64,000 nucleotides of DNA from Hymenobacter frigidus (GCF_014640435.1 NZ_BMGY01000013.1:36885-100884), one strand, 5' to 3'; numbered from the stretch's first letter, positions 33,262-42,778 are shown. Made by a program: numbers and translations. Notes: generated by a model not told the origin, from the letters alone.

Positions 33262-35409
33262 TTAGCGTCGTGGTTTGGTGACCTGCGATGCGGACTTGGC
33301 TGCGGCTGGTGGCAGCACCAATGCCCGCAACAGGCGCACCAAGCTGTCCATGTCGCGGTAATCCAGTACCTCTACGGGCGAGTGGGAGTAGCGGCCGGGC
33401 CAGGAAAGTGGAACGGAAGGAATGCCGTAATTCAGAAACTCCAGCCCGTCGGTGCCACCGGCCGTCATGCCTTCCTGAATGGGTATTTGGTTGCGGTCGG
33501 CCAGCGCGTGCACTTCGCGTACCAAGTTGCGCGGGGCGAAGTTGGGGCTTTCCAACACCCGAATAACGGCACCCTGCCCCAGCGGGCAATAGCCAAACGC
33601 CTGGGACTCTTGGGGCGCGTCGGACGATACAAACGTGTCGATTGGATACACCACGGTGGCATCCTGCAGCTGCTGCGCCGCGAAAGCCGAGCCCAGCAGC
33701 CCAATTTCTTCGGTCACCGACCACACGTAGGTAACCCGGCAGGGCAGCTTGGCGGGGTCCAGCCCTTGTAAGCTCAGCAGCAGGGCCGCGCACCCCACCC
33801 GGTCATCGAGACCCCGCGCCGCTGCGCGCCGCGCACCCAAGGGCCGCAATTGCTTGGGCATGGTCACGGAAGTGCTGCCCGGGCGGATGCCTGCCGCCTG
33901 GGCCTGCTGGGCCGAAGTATAGCCCGCAAAAACCGTGAGCGGGATGGTAAAGGTGCTTTTTGTGGCCTGCATGTAGGCCGGTCGCGGCTCAAATACGGCC
34001 GCGATATCGGCCTGGCCGGGGGTGTGCAGCAGGGCCGGCTGGGCTTCCCAAAGCCAGGGGAAAGCCCCGCCTTTTAGGGCGAGCACCAAGCGGCCGTTGG
34101 GGCGAATGGAGTCGACCATGAAACCCACTTCGTCCATATGGGCCACAAACACGAGGTGGCGCTTGCCCTGCCCAAACGTCATAGTCAGGTTGCCTGCTTG
34201 GTCTACCACCGGTTTGGCCCAGGCCGGTAGCTGCCGGGCGATGAATTCCCGCACCGGAGTTTCGGCGGTGCTCACGCCATATTGGGCCACCAGGCCCGCC
34301 AACAGCTTAACCGACGGCAACAGGGCCGGGGGCGCAGGCCCGGCGGCAGCGGCTGGCAGCGGCAGCGCCACCAGCGCCGCGGTTGGCGCTTCGGCTGCCA
34401 GCAGCCAAGCCTTGGCGAGCTCCTGCACATCGGCCACCGCGACGGCCTCCACGGGCGTATTGGCGTACCGGGCGGGCAGCCCCAGCAAGATGGTGCGGGC
34501 GGTGGCGAGTTTGGCATTGGGCAGCACCGGCTTGCGGCCCGGGCGGGGAGGCTGCACGAGCACCTGCCCCGGTCCGGCAGCCAGCAGCGCTTGGGTGGCC
34601 AAGAATTGCCCGGTGCCCGTGGCCTCGGTTGCGAGCGTCCGGTCGAAGCGGTACACTTCCTCAAAAGGACCGTACTGGTTGGCCACGGCCTCAAAGCCTT
34701 TGCCATTCAGCAATTCCTGGGTGGTCCAGGCGATGACCACCGTGCCCTTCACTGGCGCTGCCGCCAGGGTTTGGGCTGCCGTGGCCAGCGCCATGGCGGC
34801 GGCTTTGGCTTTCATGGCCGGGGCCGCTACCCACTGCTGCCCAATAAGAGCGGGTTGTTTGTCGAGGGTGAGCGGGTCGAGCAAGCGGATGCCTTGCTGG
34901 GCCACGTCGGCTGCCGAAGCCGCGCCCACATCCAAAAAAGCGGCCTGCCAGGAAAAAGGCGCTTTGTTCCGCTCTGGTTCCGCCCGTTGGTTGTCGTAGT
35001 GCGACGACGGCACGCACGAAATGGCGTTGACGGCGGCGCGCTCGGTTATAATCCGAACATCGTGGCCTTCCAAAAATTGATGAAACAGCGGCCCAACCTG
35101 CCCGCCGCCCACGGGCGCTACCCGCAAATAGCCGTTGTCCTGAATCTGACTCACAACGTACCCCGGCTCATCGAGCGGGGCCACCAGCAGGCGGCGCGGG
35201 GTGCCGCGGCCCAACACCAGCACCACGTTGCCGAGCCGGTCGCGCTGCAACGTCCCGGCCTTAAACAAAGATTCTATAAACCGGCTGGCTTCCTCTTCCC
35301 GGCCCGCCACTGCACTGGTGCGGGCATAGGCCTGCAGCAACGCCGGCGACTGCGCCGCAGCTAGTTCAGCCCAGCCGATGAGCAGTAATAACATGGTATA
35401 AAAACGCAT
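33262..35409 (-). CDS. M42-type aminopeptidase, internally duplicated, exported
   Basis: I use ATG 35409 (M-R-F-Y-T-M), 715 residues, about twice the usual M42 length. A signal peptide ends 'AELAAAQ'. The C-terminal copy (about 395-700) has the metal and catalytic residues: 'VAHMDEVGF', 'GLDDRVGC', 'SVTEEIG', 'SSDAP' and 'YSHSPVE'. The N-terminal copy (about 22-375) follows the same path but reads 'VAPLDEPGY', 'AAPAMKAKA' and 'TTQELLNG' at the matching places, so its metal ligands are gone. It would act in the periplasm on peptides. It lies between menF and menD with no evident role in that pathway. Confidence 0.85.
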   Translation of the reverse strand: MRFYTMLLLLIGWAELAAAQSPALLQAYARTSAVAGREEEASRFIESLFKAGTLQRDRLGNVVLVLGRGTPRRLLVAPLDEPGYVVSQIQDNGYLRVAPVGGGQVGPLFHQFLEGHDVRIITERAAVNAISCVPSSHYDNQRAEPERNKAPFSWQAAFLDVGAASAADVAQQGIRLLDPLTLDKQPALIGQQWVAAPAMKAKAAAMALATAAQTLAAAPVKGTVVIAWTTQELLNGKGFEAVANQYGPFEEVYRFDRTLATEATGTGQFLATQALLAAGPGQVLVQPPRPGRKPVLPNAKLATARTILLGLPARYANTPVEAVAVADVQELAKAWLLAAEAPTAALVALPLPAAAAGPAPPALLPSVKLLAGLVAQYGVSTAETPVREFIARQLPAWAKPVVDQAGNLTMTFGQGKRHLVFVAHMDEVGFMVDSIRPNGRLVLALKGGAFPWLWEAQPALLHTPGQADIAAVFEPRPAYMQATKSTFTIPLTVFAGYTSAQQAQAAGIRPGSTSVTMPKQLRPLGARRAAARGLDDRVGCAALLLSLQGLDPAKLPCRVTYVWSVTEEIGLLGSAFAAQQLQDATVVYPIDTFVSSDAPQESQAFGYCPLGQGAVIRVLESPNFAPRNLVREVHALADRNQIPIQEGMTAGGTDGLEFLNYGIPSVPLSWPGRYSHSPVEVLDYRDMDSLVRLLRALVLPPAAAKSASQVTKPRR

Positions 35410-35585
35410 GAGCACGGGACGTTGCTTCAAGTGAATGAATTTGGACAGATGTTGAAGCGAAGGTATTGGCCGAAGGGGCAGGGCCAACGCAAAGGGCAAC
35501 TATTTCTGACGCCGTGCGGAACGAACACCATGCTGGGCGCCGCGAAACATTTTCCTCGATTCGTTAACTCGTCTTGGGACCAATG

Positions 35586-36830
35586 TTAGAAAGCGGCAAC
35601 TGCGACCACCGCACCCACGGTCTGCAGTTTCATCTCGGTTTCCTGCCACTCCCGCGCCGGGTCGGAGTCCACCGTCAGGCCAGTACCGGCGTAGAGAATG
35701 GCCTCATCGGGGCGTAGTTGCAGGCAGCGCAGGTTCACGTAGAGGCGGGCCACGCCGGGCGCGGCCACGTTCACCGGGCCCAGAAAGCCGCTGTAGTAGG
35801 CGCGGTCGTAGCCCTCGTGCTGCTGCAAAAACTGCAGCGCCGCTACTTTGGGCATGCCGCCCACGGCCGACGTGGGGTGCAGCAGCCGGAGCATATCGGT
35901 GCCCAAATTGGGGAAGGGCACTTGCCGCAGGTTCACTTCAAAATCGGTGCGCAAGTGCAGTAGCTGGCCGGCAATGACCGTGCGCGGGCCGGTTTCGTGG
36001 TACTCGCGCAGCCGCAGCTGCTTGAAGCAGTTTACGATGTAGCGTGCCACCAGGGCCTGCTCCTCAATCTCCTTCTGCCGCCAAATGGCTGTGCGCGGCG
36101 AAACATCGGCCTTCAGCGGCTGGGTAGCGGCCAGGGCCATGGTGTGGAACGTGCCATCGGCCGTGACTTCGGCCAGCACCTCGGGCGTGGCCCCCAGCCA
36201 GGTACCAATGCCCGGCACGCTCACCAGCGACACAAACGCCTGTGGGTACTTCCGGTTCAGTTCCAGAAACGCGTCCAGTGGGTCGAAACCAGCGGGCAGC
36301 GGGCGGCGGGCGGCCCGCGAAGTCACTACTTTCATCACTTCCTTTTCCGCAATGGCCGTCACGCCCTCGCGCACAAACTGCTTGTATTCGGCTTCGGTAG
36401 CAGCGTGGGGGGCTGGGCGCGGGCTGTAGTGCCAGGCTAGCACCTCCGCGGGGGCGGCGGCCAGCCAGGCGGTGAGGTTGGGCACGAGGTCGCGGGCGGC
36501 CAGCGCCACGGTCACGAAGTCTGGCTGGGTCAGGTCGTAGCCCACATCGGCGGGTAGAAACAGGGCCGGGTTGTGGTCAGAGTCGCGAAAGGGAAAAAAC
36601 GCAAAGCCCGCTGGGGCCTGCTCATCGAGCGCAGGCGGCAGGCCGGTGTAAGCTGCTTCGAGGGAACGGGCAATCAGCAGGCGTGGGTGGTCGGCCCCGG
36701 GTTCGCGCCACAGGGCCAGCGGCCGGCCGGTGCGCAGGGCTCCGGCGGCCAAATGGCGCAGCCGGGCCTCGGCCGGAAGGCCGGCGGCCCCGGCTGGCCA
36801 CGGCAGCTGGCGGGGTTCAATTACGCCCAT
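35586..36830 (-). CDS. menF: Isochorismate synthase
   Basis: I use ATG 36830 (M-G-V-I-E-P-R-Q-L), 414 residues, which overlaps the stop of the thioesterase gene by one base (TGATG); the frame is open further upstream but out of family. Chorismate-binding motifs are 'KEVMKVVTSRA', 'SLVSVPGIGTWLGATPEVL', 'HPTSAVGGMPK' and 'YYSGFLGP', with 'YAGTGLTVDSDPAREW' near the end. It makes isochorismate for menaquinone, the substrate of the MenD encoded nearby. EntC-type use for siderophores is possible, but the context favours MenF. Confidence 0.92.
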   Translation of the reverse strand: MGVIEPRQLPWPAGAAGLPAEARLRHLAAGALRTGRPLALWREPGADHPRLLIARSLEAAYTGLPPALDEQAPAGFAFFPFRDSDHNPALFLPADVGYDLTQPDFVTVALAARDLVPNLTAWLAAAPAEVLAWHYSPRPAPHAATEAEYKQFVREGVTAIAEKEVMKVVTSRAARRPLPAGFDPLDAFLELNRKYPQAFVSLVSVPGIGTWLGATPEVLAEVTADGTFHTMALAATQPLKADVSPRTAIWRQKEIEEQALVARYIVNCFKQLRLREYHETGPRTVIAGQLLHLRTDFEVNLRQVPFPNLGTDMLRLLHPTSAVGGMPKVAALQFLQQHEGYDRAYYSGFLGPVNVAAPGVARLYVNLRCLQLRPDEAILYAGTGLTVDSDPAREWQETEMKLQTVGAVVAVAAF

Positions 36831-37267
36831 CAGGCCTGCGTGCTCTGGGCGGCCGGCAGGTCGATAACGGCCATAGTAATGCGGCTGATGCACACCAACG
36901 CGCCGGTTTCCTCGTGCGTGATGCGGATTTCCCACACCTGGGTGCTGCGGCCCACGTGCACCGGGGTGGCCCGGCCGCGCACCCAGCCATCGCGCACTCC
37001 TTTGAGGTGGTTGGCGTTGATTTCCAGGCCCACGCAGGCCTGAGTGGTGCGGTCGGGCAGGCGCAGGGCGGCGGCAATGCTGCCCAGGGTTTCGGCCAGC
37101 GCCACCGAGGCGCCGCCGTGCAGCAGGCCCATGGGCTGGTGGGTGCGGCCATCCACGGGCATGCGGCCTTCGAGGTAGTCATCGGCCACGGCGGTGATTT
37201 CAATGCCAAGGGCATCGGCCAGGGTGGGGCGGGAGGCGGTCCAGCGCTTCACTTCTTCCAGGGTCAT
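36830..37267 (-). CDS. Hotdog-fold thioesterase, probable 1,4-dihydroxy-2-naphthoyl-CoA hydrolase
   Basis: I use ATG 37267 (M-T-L-E-E-V-K), 145 residues, one hotdog domain. The PaaI/MenI-type active-site segment is 'THQPMGLLHGGASVALAETLGS' split as 'MGLLHGGASVALAETLGS' (about 52-69), with the catalytic Glu in 'ALAETLG'. Translational coupling with menF makes the DHNA-CoA hydrolase (MenI) role likely, since this step follows MenB. Sequence alone cannot exclude a general acyl-CoA thioesterase, so I leave the symbol empty. Confidence 0.82.
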   Translation of the reverse strand: MTLEEVKRWTASRPTLADALGIEITAVADDYLEGRMPVDGRTHQPMGLLHGGASVALAETLGSIAAALRLPDRTTQACVGLEINANHLKGVRDGWVRGRATPVHVGRSTQVWEIRITHEETGALVCISRITMAVIDLPAAQSTQA

Positions 37268-37414
37268 GGGGCAAGGGCAGGCGGGCAGACTGCGCGGCAA
37301 ATAACTTCGCAGTCGTGGGTGATATTCGGGTGTTGCCGGTCAACGGTCGGGATTTAAACCCCGTACTTTGTAGGATTGTTGACGCACGGTCGCACAAAAC
37401 TACCACGCAGCGTA

Positions 37415-38035
37415 ATGCCCCGAACCATCTTTCTCCTGCGCCACGGCCAGACCGATTTCAACGTGCAAGGCATTGTGCAGGGCAGCGGCATCGATTCGAG
37501 CCTGAATGAGATGGGCCGCCGCCAGGCCGCGCAGTTCTACGCCGCCTACGGCCACGTGCCCTTCGATAAGGTTTATACCTCAGCCCTGCGCCGGACCCAG
37601 GAATCGGTGCAGCGGTTTCTGGATGCCGGCCACCCGCACGAAGCCCACGCCGGCCTCAACGAAATAAGCTGGGGCGTGCGCGAAGGCACTCGCATTACCC
37701 TGGAAGAAGACGCCGAATACCGCGAAGTGCTGGCCGGCTGGGCGGCCGGCAGTACCGACGGCCGGCTCACCGGTGGCGAAAGCCCCGAAGAAGTAGCCGC
37801 CCGCCAGCGCCCCGTCATCGAGCTGCTGAAATCGCGCGACGACGAGCGCACCGTGCTCGTCTGCATGCACGGCCGGGCCATGCGCGTGCTGCTCTGCCAG
37901 CTCCTGAACTACCCGCTCAGCTACATGGAAGGTTTCGAGCACAGCAACTTATGCCTGTACAAGCTGGAGTTTACGGGCACGGTTTTCACTATCAAGAATT
38001 TTCTGGACGTTTCGCATCTGCAGGTCGCGGGCTGA
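37415..38035 (+). CDS. Histidine phosphatase family protein (phosphoglycerate mutase-like)
   Basis: I use ATG 37415 (M-P-R-T-I-F), 206 residues. The RHG motif is 'LLRHGQTDFN' (about 6-15), with the catalytic His. Further family residues are in 'TSALRRTQES', 'NEISWGVREG' (acid-base Glu region) and 'VCMHGRAMRVLL' (second His). Members dephosphorylate small metabolites or act as 2,3-bisphosphoglycerate-dependent mutases; the substrate here is unknown. It stands alone, divergent from the men genes. Confidence 0.92.
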   Translation: MPRTIFLLRHGQTDFNVQGIVQGSGIDSSLNEMGRRQAAQFYAAYGHVPFDKVYTSALRRTQESVQRFLDAGHPHEAHAGLNEISWGVREGTRITLEEDAEYREVLAGWAAGSTDGRLTGGESPEEVAARQRPVIELLKSRDDERTVLVCMHGRAMRVLLCQLLNYPLSYMEGFEHSNLCLYKLEFTGTVFTIKNFLDVSHLQVAG

Positions 38036-38067
38036 TTTGCGGTTGGTTGCTTTGATGTAGTCCGAAT

Positions 38068-38106
38068 GTCAGGCTTCAACTACGCGGACGCCAGGTGAAG
38101 CCTGAC
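38068..38106 (+). terminator. Hairpin after the histidine phosphatase gene
   Basis: GTCAGGCTTCA (38068-38078) pairs with TGAAGCCTGAC (38095-38105) around 16 bases. It has no clear T-tract, so termination is only weakly supported. Confidence 0.4.
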
Positions 38107-38153
38107 GCTGTATTGTTATTTGGGCCAGCGCTTTCATTCTCCTGCCCATAACA

Positions 38154-38184
38154 TTGCCCTCCCCAACTTTTCGGGCTAATTTTG
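38154..38184 (+). promoter_or_regulatory. Promoter of the E2 gene
   Basis: TAATTTTG at 38177-38184 is an exact -7 match, with TTG at 38154-38156 and a 20-base spacer. The start codon follows 29 bases later. Confidence 0.6.
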
Positions 38185-38213
38185 GCCTCTTCTATACAAG
38201 CGCGACAAATCCG

Positions 38214-40025
38214 ATGGCCGAAATCATAAAAATGCCCAAAATGAGCGACACGATGACCGAAGGGACCATCGCGGCCTGGCTCAAAAAAGTGGGTGATAAA
38301 GTTAAATCCGGGGACATTCTGGCCGAGGTCGAGACTGACAAGGCCACCATGGAGCTCGAAAACTACGAGGACGGCATCCTGCTTTATATTGGCCCCAAAG
38401 AGAATGATTCGGTGCCGGTTGATGGCATCCTGGCCATTGTGGGCAAGGAAGGCGAAGACATTTCCAGCCTGCTCAGCGGCCAGGGCGGCGGCGCGGCCCC
38501 GGCCGCTGAAGCGCCCAAAGCCGAGCCTGCGCCGGCTCCCGCCGCAGCACCCGCACCCGCACTGGAAGCGCCTAAAGTTGCCGCTGCTCCGGCTCCTGCA
38601 CCCGCCGCCGCTACTCCGGCAGCTCCTGTTGCACCAGCAGCTCCGGCCGCGCCCGCCAATGGCAAAAAAGCCACCGTGGTGCGCATGCCCAAGATGAGCG
38701 ACACGATGACCGAAGGCACCATTGCCGCTTGGTTGAAAAACGTGGGTGACAAAGTGAAATCCGGGGATATTCTGGCCGAAGTCGAGACCGACAAAGCCAC
38801 CATGGAGCTCGAAAACTACGAGGACGGCACCCTGCTCTACACCGGCCCCAAAGCCGGCGAAGCCGTAGCTGTCGATGGCATTCTGGCCATCATCGGCGAG
38901 GAAGGCGCTGATATTCAATCCCTGCTCGGCGGCCAAGCCGGCGGGGCCGCCGCAGTTGCGGTTTCCGCCGCAGCTCCTGCTCCGGCAGCAGCTCCTGCTC
39001 CGGCAGAAAATGCGCCAACTGAACCTGCTGCCCCGGCCCCGGCCCCGGCAGAATCAGCCGCTCCGGCCCAGCCGGCTGCGGCTCCGGCTACTACCGGTCG
39101 CATTCTGGCCTCGCCGCTGGCGAAGAGCATTGCCAAGGAAAAGGGCATCAACCTATCCCAGGTAGTAGGCAGCGGCGATAACGGCCGCATTGTGCAGCGC
39201 GACGTGGAGAACTTCCAGCCCGGAACGGCGGTCGCGCCTGCGCCCACGCCAGCGGCTGCTCCGGCCGTTGTGGCTGCTCCGGCTGCTCAGCCCGCCGCTG
39301 CTCCAGCCGTCCAGCCCGCCGGTAGCGCCCCAGCTCCGGCAGCCGATACCTACACCGACACGCCCGTGTCGCAGATGCGTAAGGTGATTGCCAAGCGCCT
39401 GTCGGAAAGCCTGTTTACGGCCCCGCATTTCTATCTCACGATGGAAATCAACATGGACAAGGCCATCGAGGTTCGTGTGAAACTCAATGAGTTGTCGCCC
39501 ATTAAGCTGAGTTTTAATGACTTGGTGCTGAAGTCGGCGGCTATTGCACTGCGCTCGCATCCGGTGGTGAACTCCTCGTGGCTCGGCGATAAAATTCGCC
39601 AGAACAAGCTTATCAACATCGGTGTAGCCGTGGCCGTGGACGAAGGCCTGCTCGTGCCCGTGATTCGCAACGCCGACCAGAAAGGTCTTGCCCAAATCGC
39701 GACCGAAGTAAAAGAACTGGCCGGCCGAGCCAAAACCAAGAAGCTGCAGCCGGCCGAGTGGGAGGGCAGCACCTTCACCATCTCGAACCTGGGCATGTTT
39801 GGCATCGATGAATTCACGGCCATCATCAATACGCCCGATTCCTGCATTCTGGCCGTGGGCGGTATCAAGCAAACCGCCATTGTCAAAGACGGCGCACTCG
39901 CTATCGGCAACATCATGAAGGTGACGCTGAGCTGCGACCACCGCGTGGTGGACGGTGCCACCGGTGCGGCCTTCCTTCAAACGCTGAAAAGCCTGCTGGA
40001 AGACCCTATGCGCCTGATGATTTGA
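38214..40025 (+). CDS. Pyruvate dehydrogenase complex E2, dihydrolipoamide acetyltransferase
   Basis: I use ATG 38214 (M-A-E-I-I-K-M-P-K-M), 603 residues. Two lipoyl domains (about 2-78 and 154-230) are nearly identical, each with 'MPKMSDTMTEGTIAAWLK' and the lipoyl Lys in 'ETDKATMELENYE' (Lys43 and about Lys194). Ala/Pro-rich linkers follow each. An E3-binding domain is at about 296-333 ('LASPLAKSIAKEKGINLSQV'). The catalytic domain is at about 380-603 with 'DHRVVDGATGA'. It transfers acetyl groups to CoA in the cytoplasm. E1 and E3 genes are not in the window. The motif set fits pyruvate rather than 2-oxoglutarate E2. Confidence 0.93.
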   Translation: MAEIIKMPKMSDTMTEGTIAAWLKKVGDKVKSGDILAEVETDKATMELENYEDGILLYIGPKENDSVPVDGILAIVGKEGEDISSLLSGQGGGAAPAAEAPKAEPAPAPAAAPAPALEAPKVAAAPAPAPAAATPAAPVAPAAPAAPANGKKATVVRMPKMSDTMTEGTIAAWLKNVGDKVKSGDILAEVETDKATMELENYEDGTLLYTGPKAGEAVAVDGILAIIGEEGADIQSLLGGQAGGAAAVAVSAAAPAPAAAPAPAENAPTEPAAPAPAPAESAAPAQPAAAPATTGRILASPLAKSIAKEKGINLSQVVGSGDNGRIVQRDVENFQPGTAVAPAPTPAAAPAVVAAPAAQPAAAPAVQPAGSAPAPAADTYTDTPVSQMRKVIAKRLSESLFTAPHFYLTMEINMDKAIEVRVKLNELSPIKLSFNDLVLKSAAIALRSHPVVNSSWLGDKIRQNKLINIGVAVAVDEGLLVPVIRNADQKGLAQIATEVKELAGRAKTKKLQPAEWEGSTFTISNLGMFGIDEFTAIINTPDSCILAVGGIKQTAIVKDGALAIGNIMKVTLSCDHRVVDGATGAAFLQTLKSLLEDPMRLMI

Positions 40026-40045
40026 GCCAATGATAAGAAATAACG

Positions 40046-40077
40046 AAAAAAACCAGCCGGTCAAGGCTGGTTTTTTT
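40046..40077 (+). terminator. Rho-independent terminator of the E2 gene
   Basis: ACCAGCC (40052-40058) pairs with GGCTGGT (40065-40071) around a 6-base loop, preceded by seven A and followed by a run of T. It lies about 20 bases after the E2 stop. Confidence 0.88.
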
Positions 40078-40166
40078 GTGCGGAAATGCACTAGCTTGTG
40101 CTTGCCGCACAACCCAACAGTGCCGCAAGTTGCGGCCAGTCTTCACCTTTAAATTCTGCTTGATTT

Positions 40167-42758
40167 ATGAAAAACAGTTTACTAACGCCGCTCATCTGCC
40201 TTGTGAGTGGGGTGGCCTGGGGCCAGGGAGCCAACCTGACCGGCCAGGTGGTAGACCCCGCCGGCCGGCCCGTAATCGGGGCTTCGGTAGTGGAAAAAGG
40301 AACCAACAACGGCACTGCCACCGGCGGCGACGGCCGCTTCACGCTGCGAACCCGCACGGCTGCGCCCCGCCTCGTGATTAGCTCGCTGGGCTACGTTACG
40401 CAGGAAGTGGCTTCGACGGAAGCCGCCAGCATCAAGCTGGCCGAAAGCAGCACCAGCCTCGATGCCGTGCAGGTAGTGGGCTCGCGCAGTGTGAACCGCT
40501 CCGTGACCGACTCGCCTTCGCCGGTTGATATCATTGACATCCGGGAGGTGACGGCCAAAACCGGCCAGCTCGACGTGAACCAGCTGCTGCAATTCGTGGC
40601 GCCCTCGTTCAACTCGAACCGCCAGACCGGGGCCGATGGCGCCGACCACGTGGACCCGGCCAGCTTGCGCGGCCTCGGCCCCGACCAGACCCTCGTACTC
40701 GTGAACGGCAAGCGCTGGCACCAGTCGGCCCTCGTGAACCTGTTTGGCAGCCGCGGCCGGGGCAACACCGGCACCGACTTGAACACGATTCCGGCCGCCA
40801 GCATCGAGCGGATTGAGATTTTGCGCGATGGGGCTTCGGCCCAGTACGGCTCCGATGCCATTGCGGGCGTCATCAACATCGTGCTGAAAACCAGCGTGAA
40901 CGAGCTCACAGCCAACGCCAACTACGGGGCCTACACCGCCAAGTACCGCTTTGACGACAAGACTTTCGACGGCGGCAACTTCAACGCCAACCTCAACTAC
41001 GGGGTGGGCGTGGGCAAAGGGGGCTTCGTGAACGCGACTGTCGATTTTAACCAGCGCCAGCACACCCAGCGGGCCAACGTGCCGGCTCCGGACGACATTC
41101 AGCGCCGTCAGTATGGCGACCCGAAGGCTAGTAACACGTCGGCGTACCTTAACAGCAAGCTGCCCATCAGCGAGAACATCTACGGCTACTTGTTTGGCGG
41201 GGTGAACTTTCGCAAGGGTGAAGCCTACGCCTACACGCGTTTTCCCACCGTGCTCGACGACGATGACAACCCCATTCCGAACCCGCGCAGCAACCCGACC
41301 CTGTACCCCAACGGTTTCGACCCCATCATCACCAGCTCCCTCACTGATGCCCACGGCGTGGCGGGCGTGCGTGGCACCTTCGGTGGGTTCGATGTGGACC
41401 TGAGCAACGGCTTTGGCTCGAACCGCTTTCACTACGGCGTAGACAACACGCTGAACGCCACGCTGGGTGCGGCTTCGCCCCGTTCGTTCGACGCGGGTGG
41501 GTTTCAGCTCCAGCAAAATGTGGTGAACCTCGACGCAAGCCGTAGTTTCAAGACGGTGCTCGAAGGCCTGAACGTGGCTGTGGGCAGCGAATACCGCCGC
41601 GAATGGTACTCGTTGTTTGCCGGCGAAGAGGGGTCGTACCGCAAGTATCCCGGCGCGCTAAATGACCGGGCGGCGGGTTCGCAAGGTTTCCCCGGCTTCC
41701 AGCCCCGCAATGAGGTGAATGCCAGTCGGAATAACTTCAGCTTATATGCCGATGCCGAACTGGACGTAACCAAGTCGTTTTTAGTAGCCCTCGCCACACG
41801 GTCCGAAAACTATTCCGATTTCGGCAGCATCGTAACTGGTAAAGTAGCTACCCGACTCAAACTGAACGAAAACTTCTCGCTGCGCGGCACTGCAAGCACT
41901 GGTTTCCGGGCTCCTTCGCTGGCGCAGATTAACTTTAACACCGTGTTTACCAACGTGGTGGGCGGCAAGCCGGTTGATATTTTGCTGGACCGTAACAACG
42001 GTGCGGTATCGCGGGCGGTGGGCATTCCGGCCCTGAAGCAGGAACGGTCGCAGTCAGCCAGCGTGGGCTTCACGGGTCGCGTTGGCTCGGTATTGAACTT
42101 CACGGTGGATGGCTACTACATCCATATTAAGGACCGGATTGTGCTCACCGGCACCTTTGCCGACGACGACGACAAGATTGGTCCCATTCTGCAAAGCCTG
42201 AGCGTGGGCCAGGCCCAGTTCTTCGCCAATGCCATTTCGACCGACACCTGGGGCCTCGACGCGGTGCTTTCGAACAGCAGCGCCGTGGGCACCGGCCGCC
42301 TCACCACCACGCTGGCCGCCAACCTCAACCGCCTGCTCATCGTGGGGAATGCTAAAACCACGCCGGGCCTGGCCGGCAAGGAAGAAATCTTCTTCGGCGT
42401 GCGCGAGCAGGCCTTCGTGAAGGCCTCGGCACCGCCCTACAAAGTCAACCTGACCTTCGATTACAGCCTTGGTCGCTTCGGGGCGCTGGTGCGCTTTGTA
42501 CAGTTCGGCCACGTCCTGCTTTACGATTACAACACGGAGCGCAATGCCTACCGCGACCGCCTCACCACCGACGTGGCGCTCTCGTACAGCCTCACCAACC
42601 AGTTGCGTCTTTCGGTGGGTGCGTCCAACCTGTTCAACCAATATCCCGACTTCTTCAACCCCCAGGTCACCGAGAACGGTGGGGCCTGGGATGCCGTGCA
42701 AATGGGCAGCAACGGCCGCTTCCTGTTCGCCAAGCTGCAGTTTCGGGTGAGCAAGTAG
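40167..42758 (+). CDS. TonB-dependent receptor
   Basis: This is 863 residues. A signal peptide ends 'SGVAWGQG'. A carboxypeptidase-regulatory-like domain ('TGQVVDPAGRPVIGASVVEK', about 25-95) is followed by a plug ('LDAVQVVGSRSVNRSVTDSP', 'LVNGKRWHQSALVNLFGSRG', 'IERIEILRDGASAQYGSDAI') and a large barrel ending in 'RFLFAKLQFRVSK' with a C-terminal aromatic-rich strand. It would import a substrate across the outer membrane. It has no SusD partner and no regulator nearby. The shape recalls vitamin B12 or siderophore receptors with a strict plug, but the ligand is unknown. Confidence 0.92.
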   Translation: MKNSLLTPLICLVSGVAWGQGANLTGQVVDPAGRPVIGASVVEKGTNNGTATGGDGRFTLRTRTAAPRLVISSLGYVTQEVASTEAASIKLAESSTSLDAVQVVGSRSVNRSVTDSPSPVDIIDIREVTAKTGQLDVNQLLQFVAPSFNSNRQTGADGADHVDPASLRGLGPDQTLVLVNGKRWHQSALVNLFGSRGRGNTGTDLNTIPAASIERIEILRDGASAQYGSDAIAGVINIVLKTSVNELTANANYGAYTAKYRFDDKTFDGGNFNANLNYGVGVGKGGFVNATVDFNQRQHTQRANVPAPDDIQRRQYGDPKASNTSAYLNSKLPISENIYGYLFGGVNFRKGEAYAYTRFPTVLDDDDNPIPNPRSNPTLYPNGFDPIITSSLTDAHGVAGVRGTFGGFDVDLSNGFGSNRFHYGVDNTLNATLGAASPRSFDAGGFQLQQNVVNLDASRSFKTVLEGLNVAVGSEYRREWYSLFAGEEGSYRKYPGALNDRAAGSQGFPGFQPRNEVNASRNNFSLYADAELDVTKSFLVALATRSENYSDFGSIVTGKVATRLKLNENFSLRGTASTGFRAPSLAQINFNTVFTNVVGGKPVDILLDRNNGAVSRAVGIPALKQERSQSASVGFTGRVGSVLNFTVDGYYIHIKDRIVLTGTFADDDDKIGPILQSLSVGQAQFFANAISTDTWGLDAVLSNSSAVGTGRLTTTLAANLNRLLIVGNAKTTPGLAGKEEIFFGVREQAFVKASAPPYKVNLTFDYSLGRFGALVRFVQFGHVLLYDYNTERNAYRDRLTTDVALSYSLTNQLRLSVGASNLFNQYPDFFNPQVTENGGAWDAVQMGSNGRFLFAKLQFRVSK

Positions 42759-42778
42759 TAGGGTTGAACGACCCGAAA

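Noticed and set aside
40182..41516. 444-codon open frame on the minus strand
   Set aside because: It is antisense to the second TonB receptor, with the same low-quality composition.
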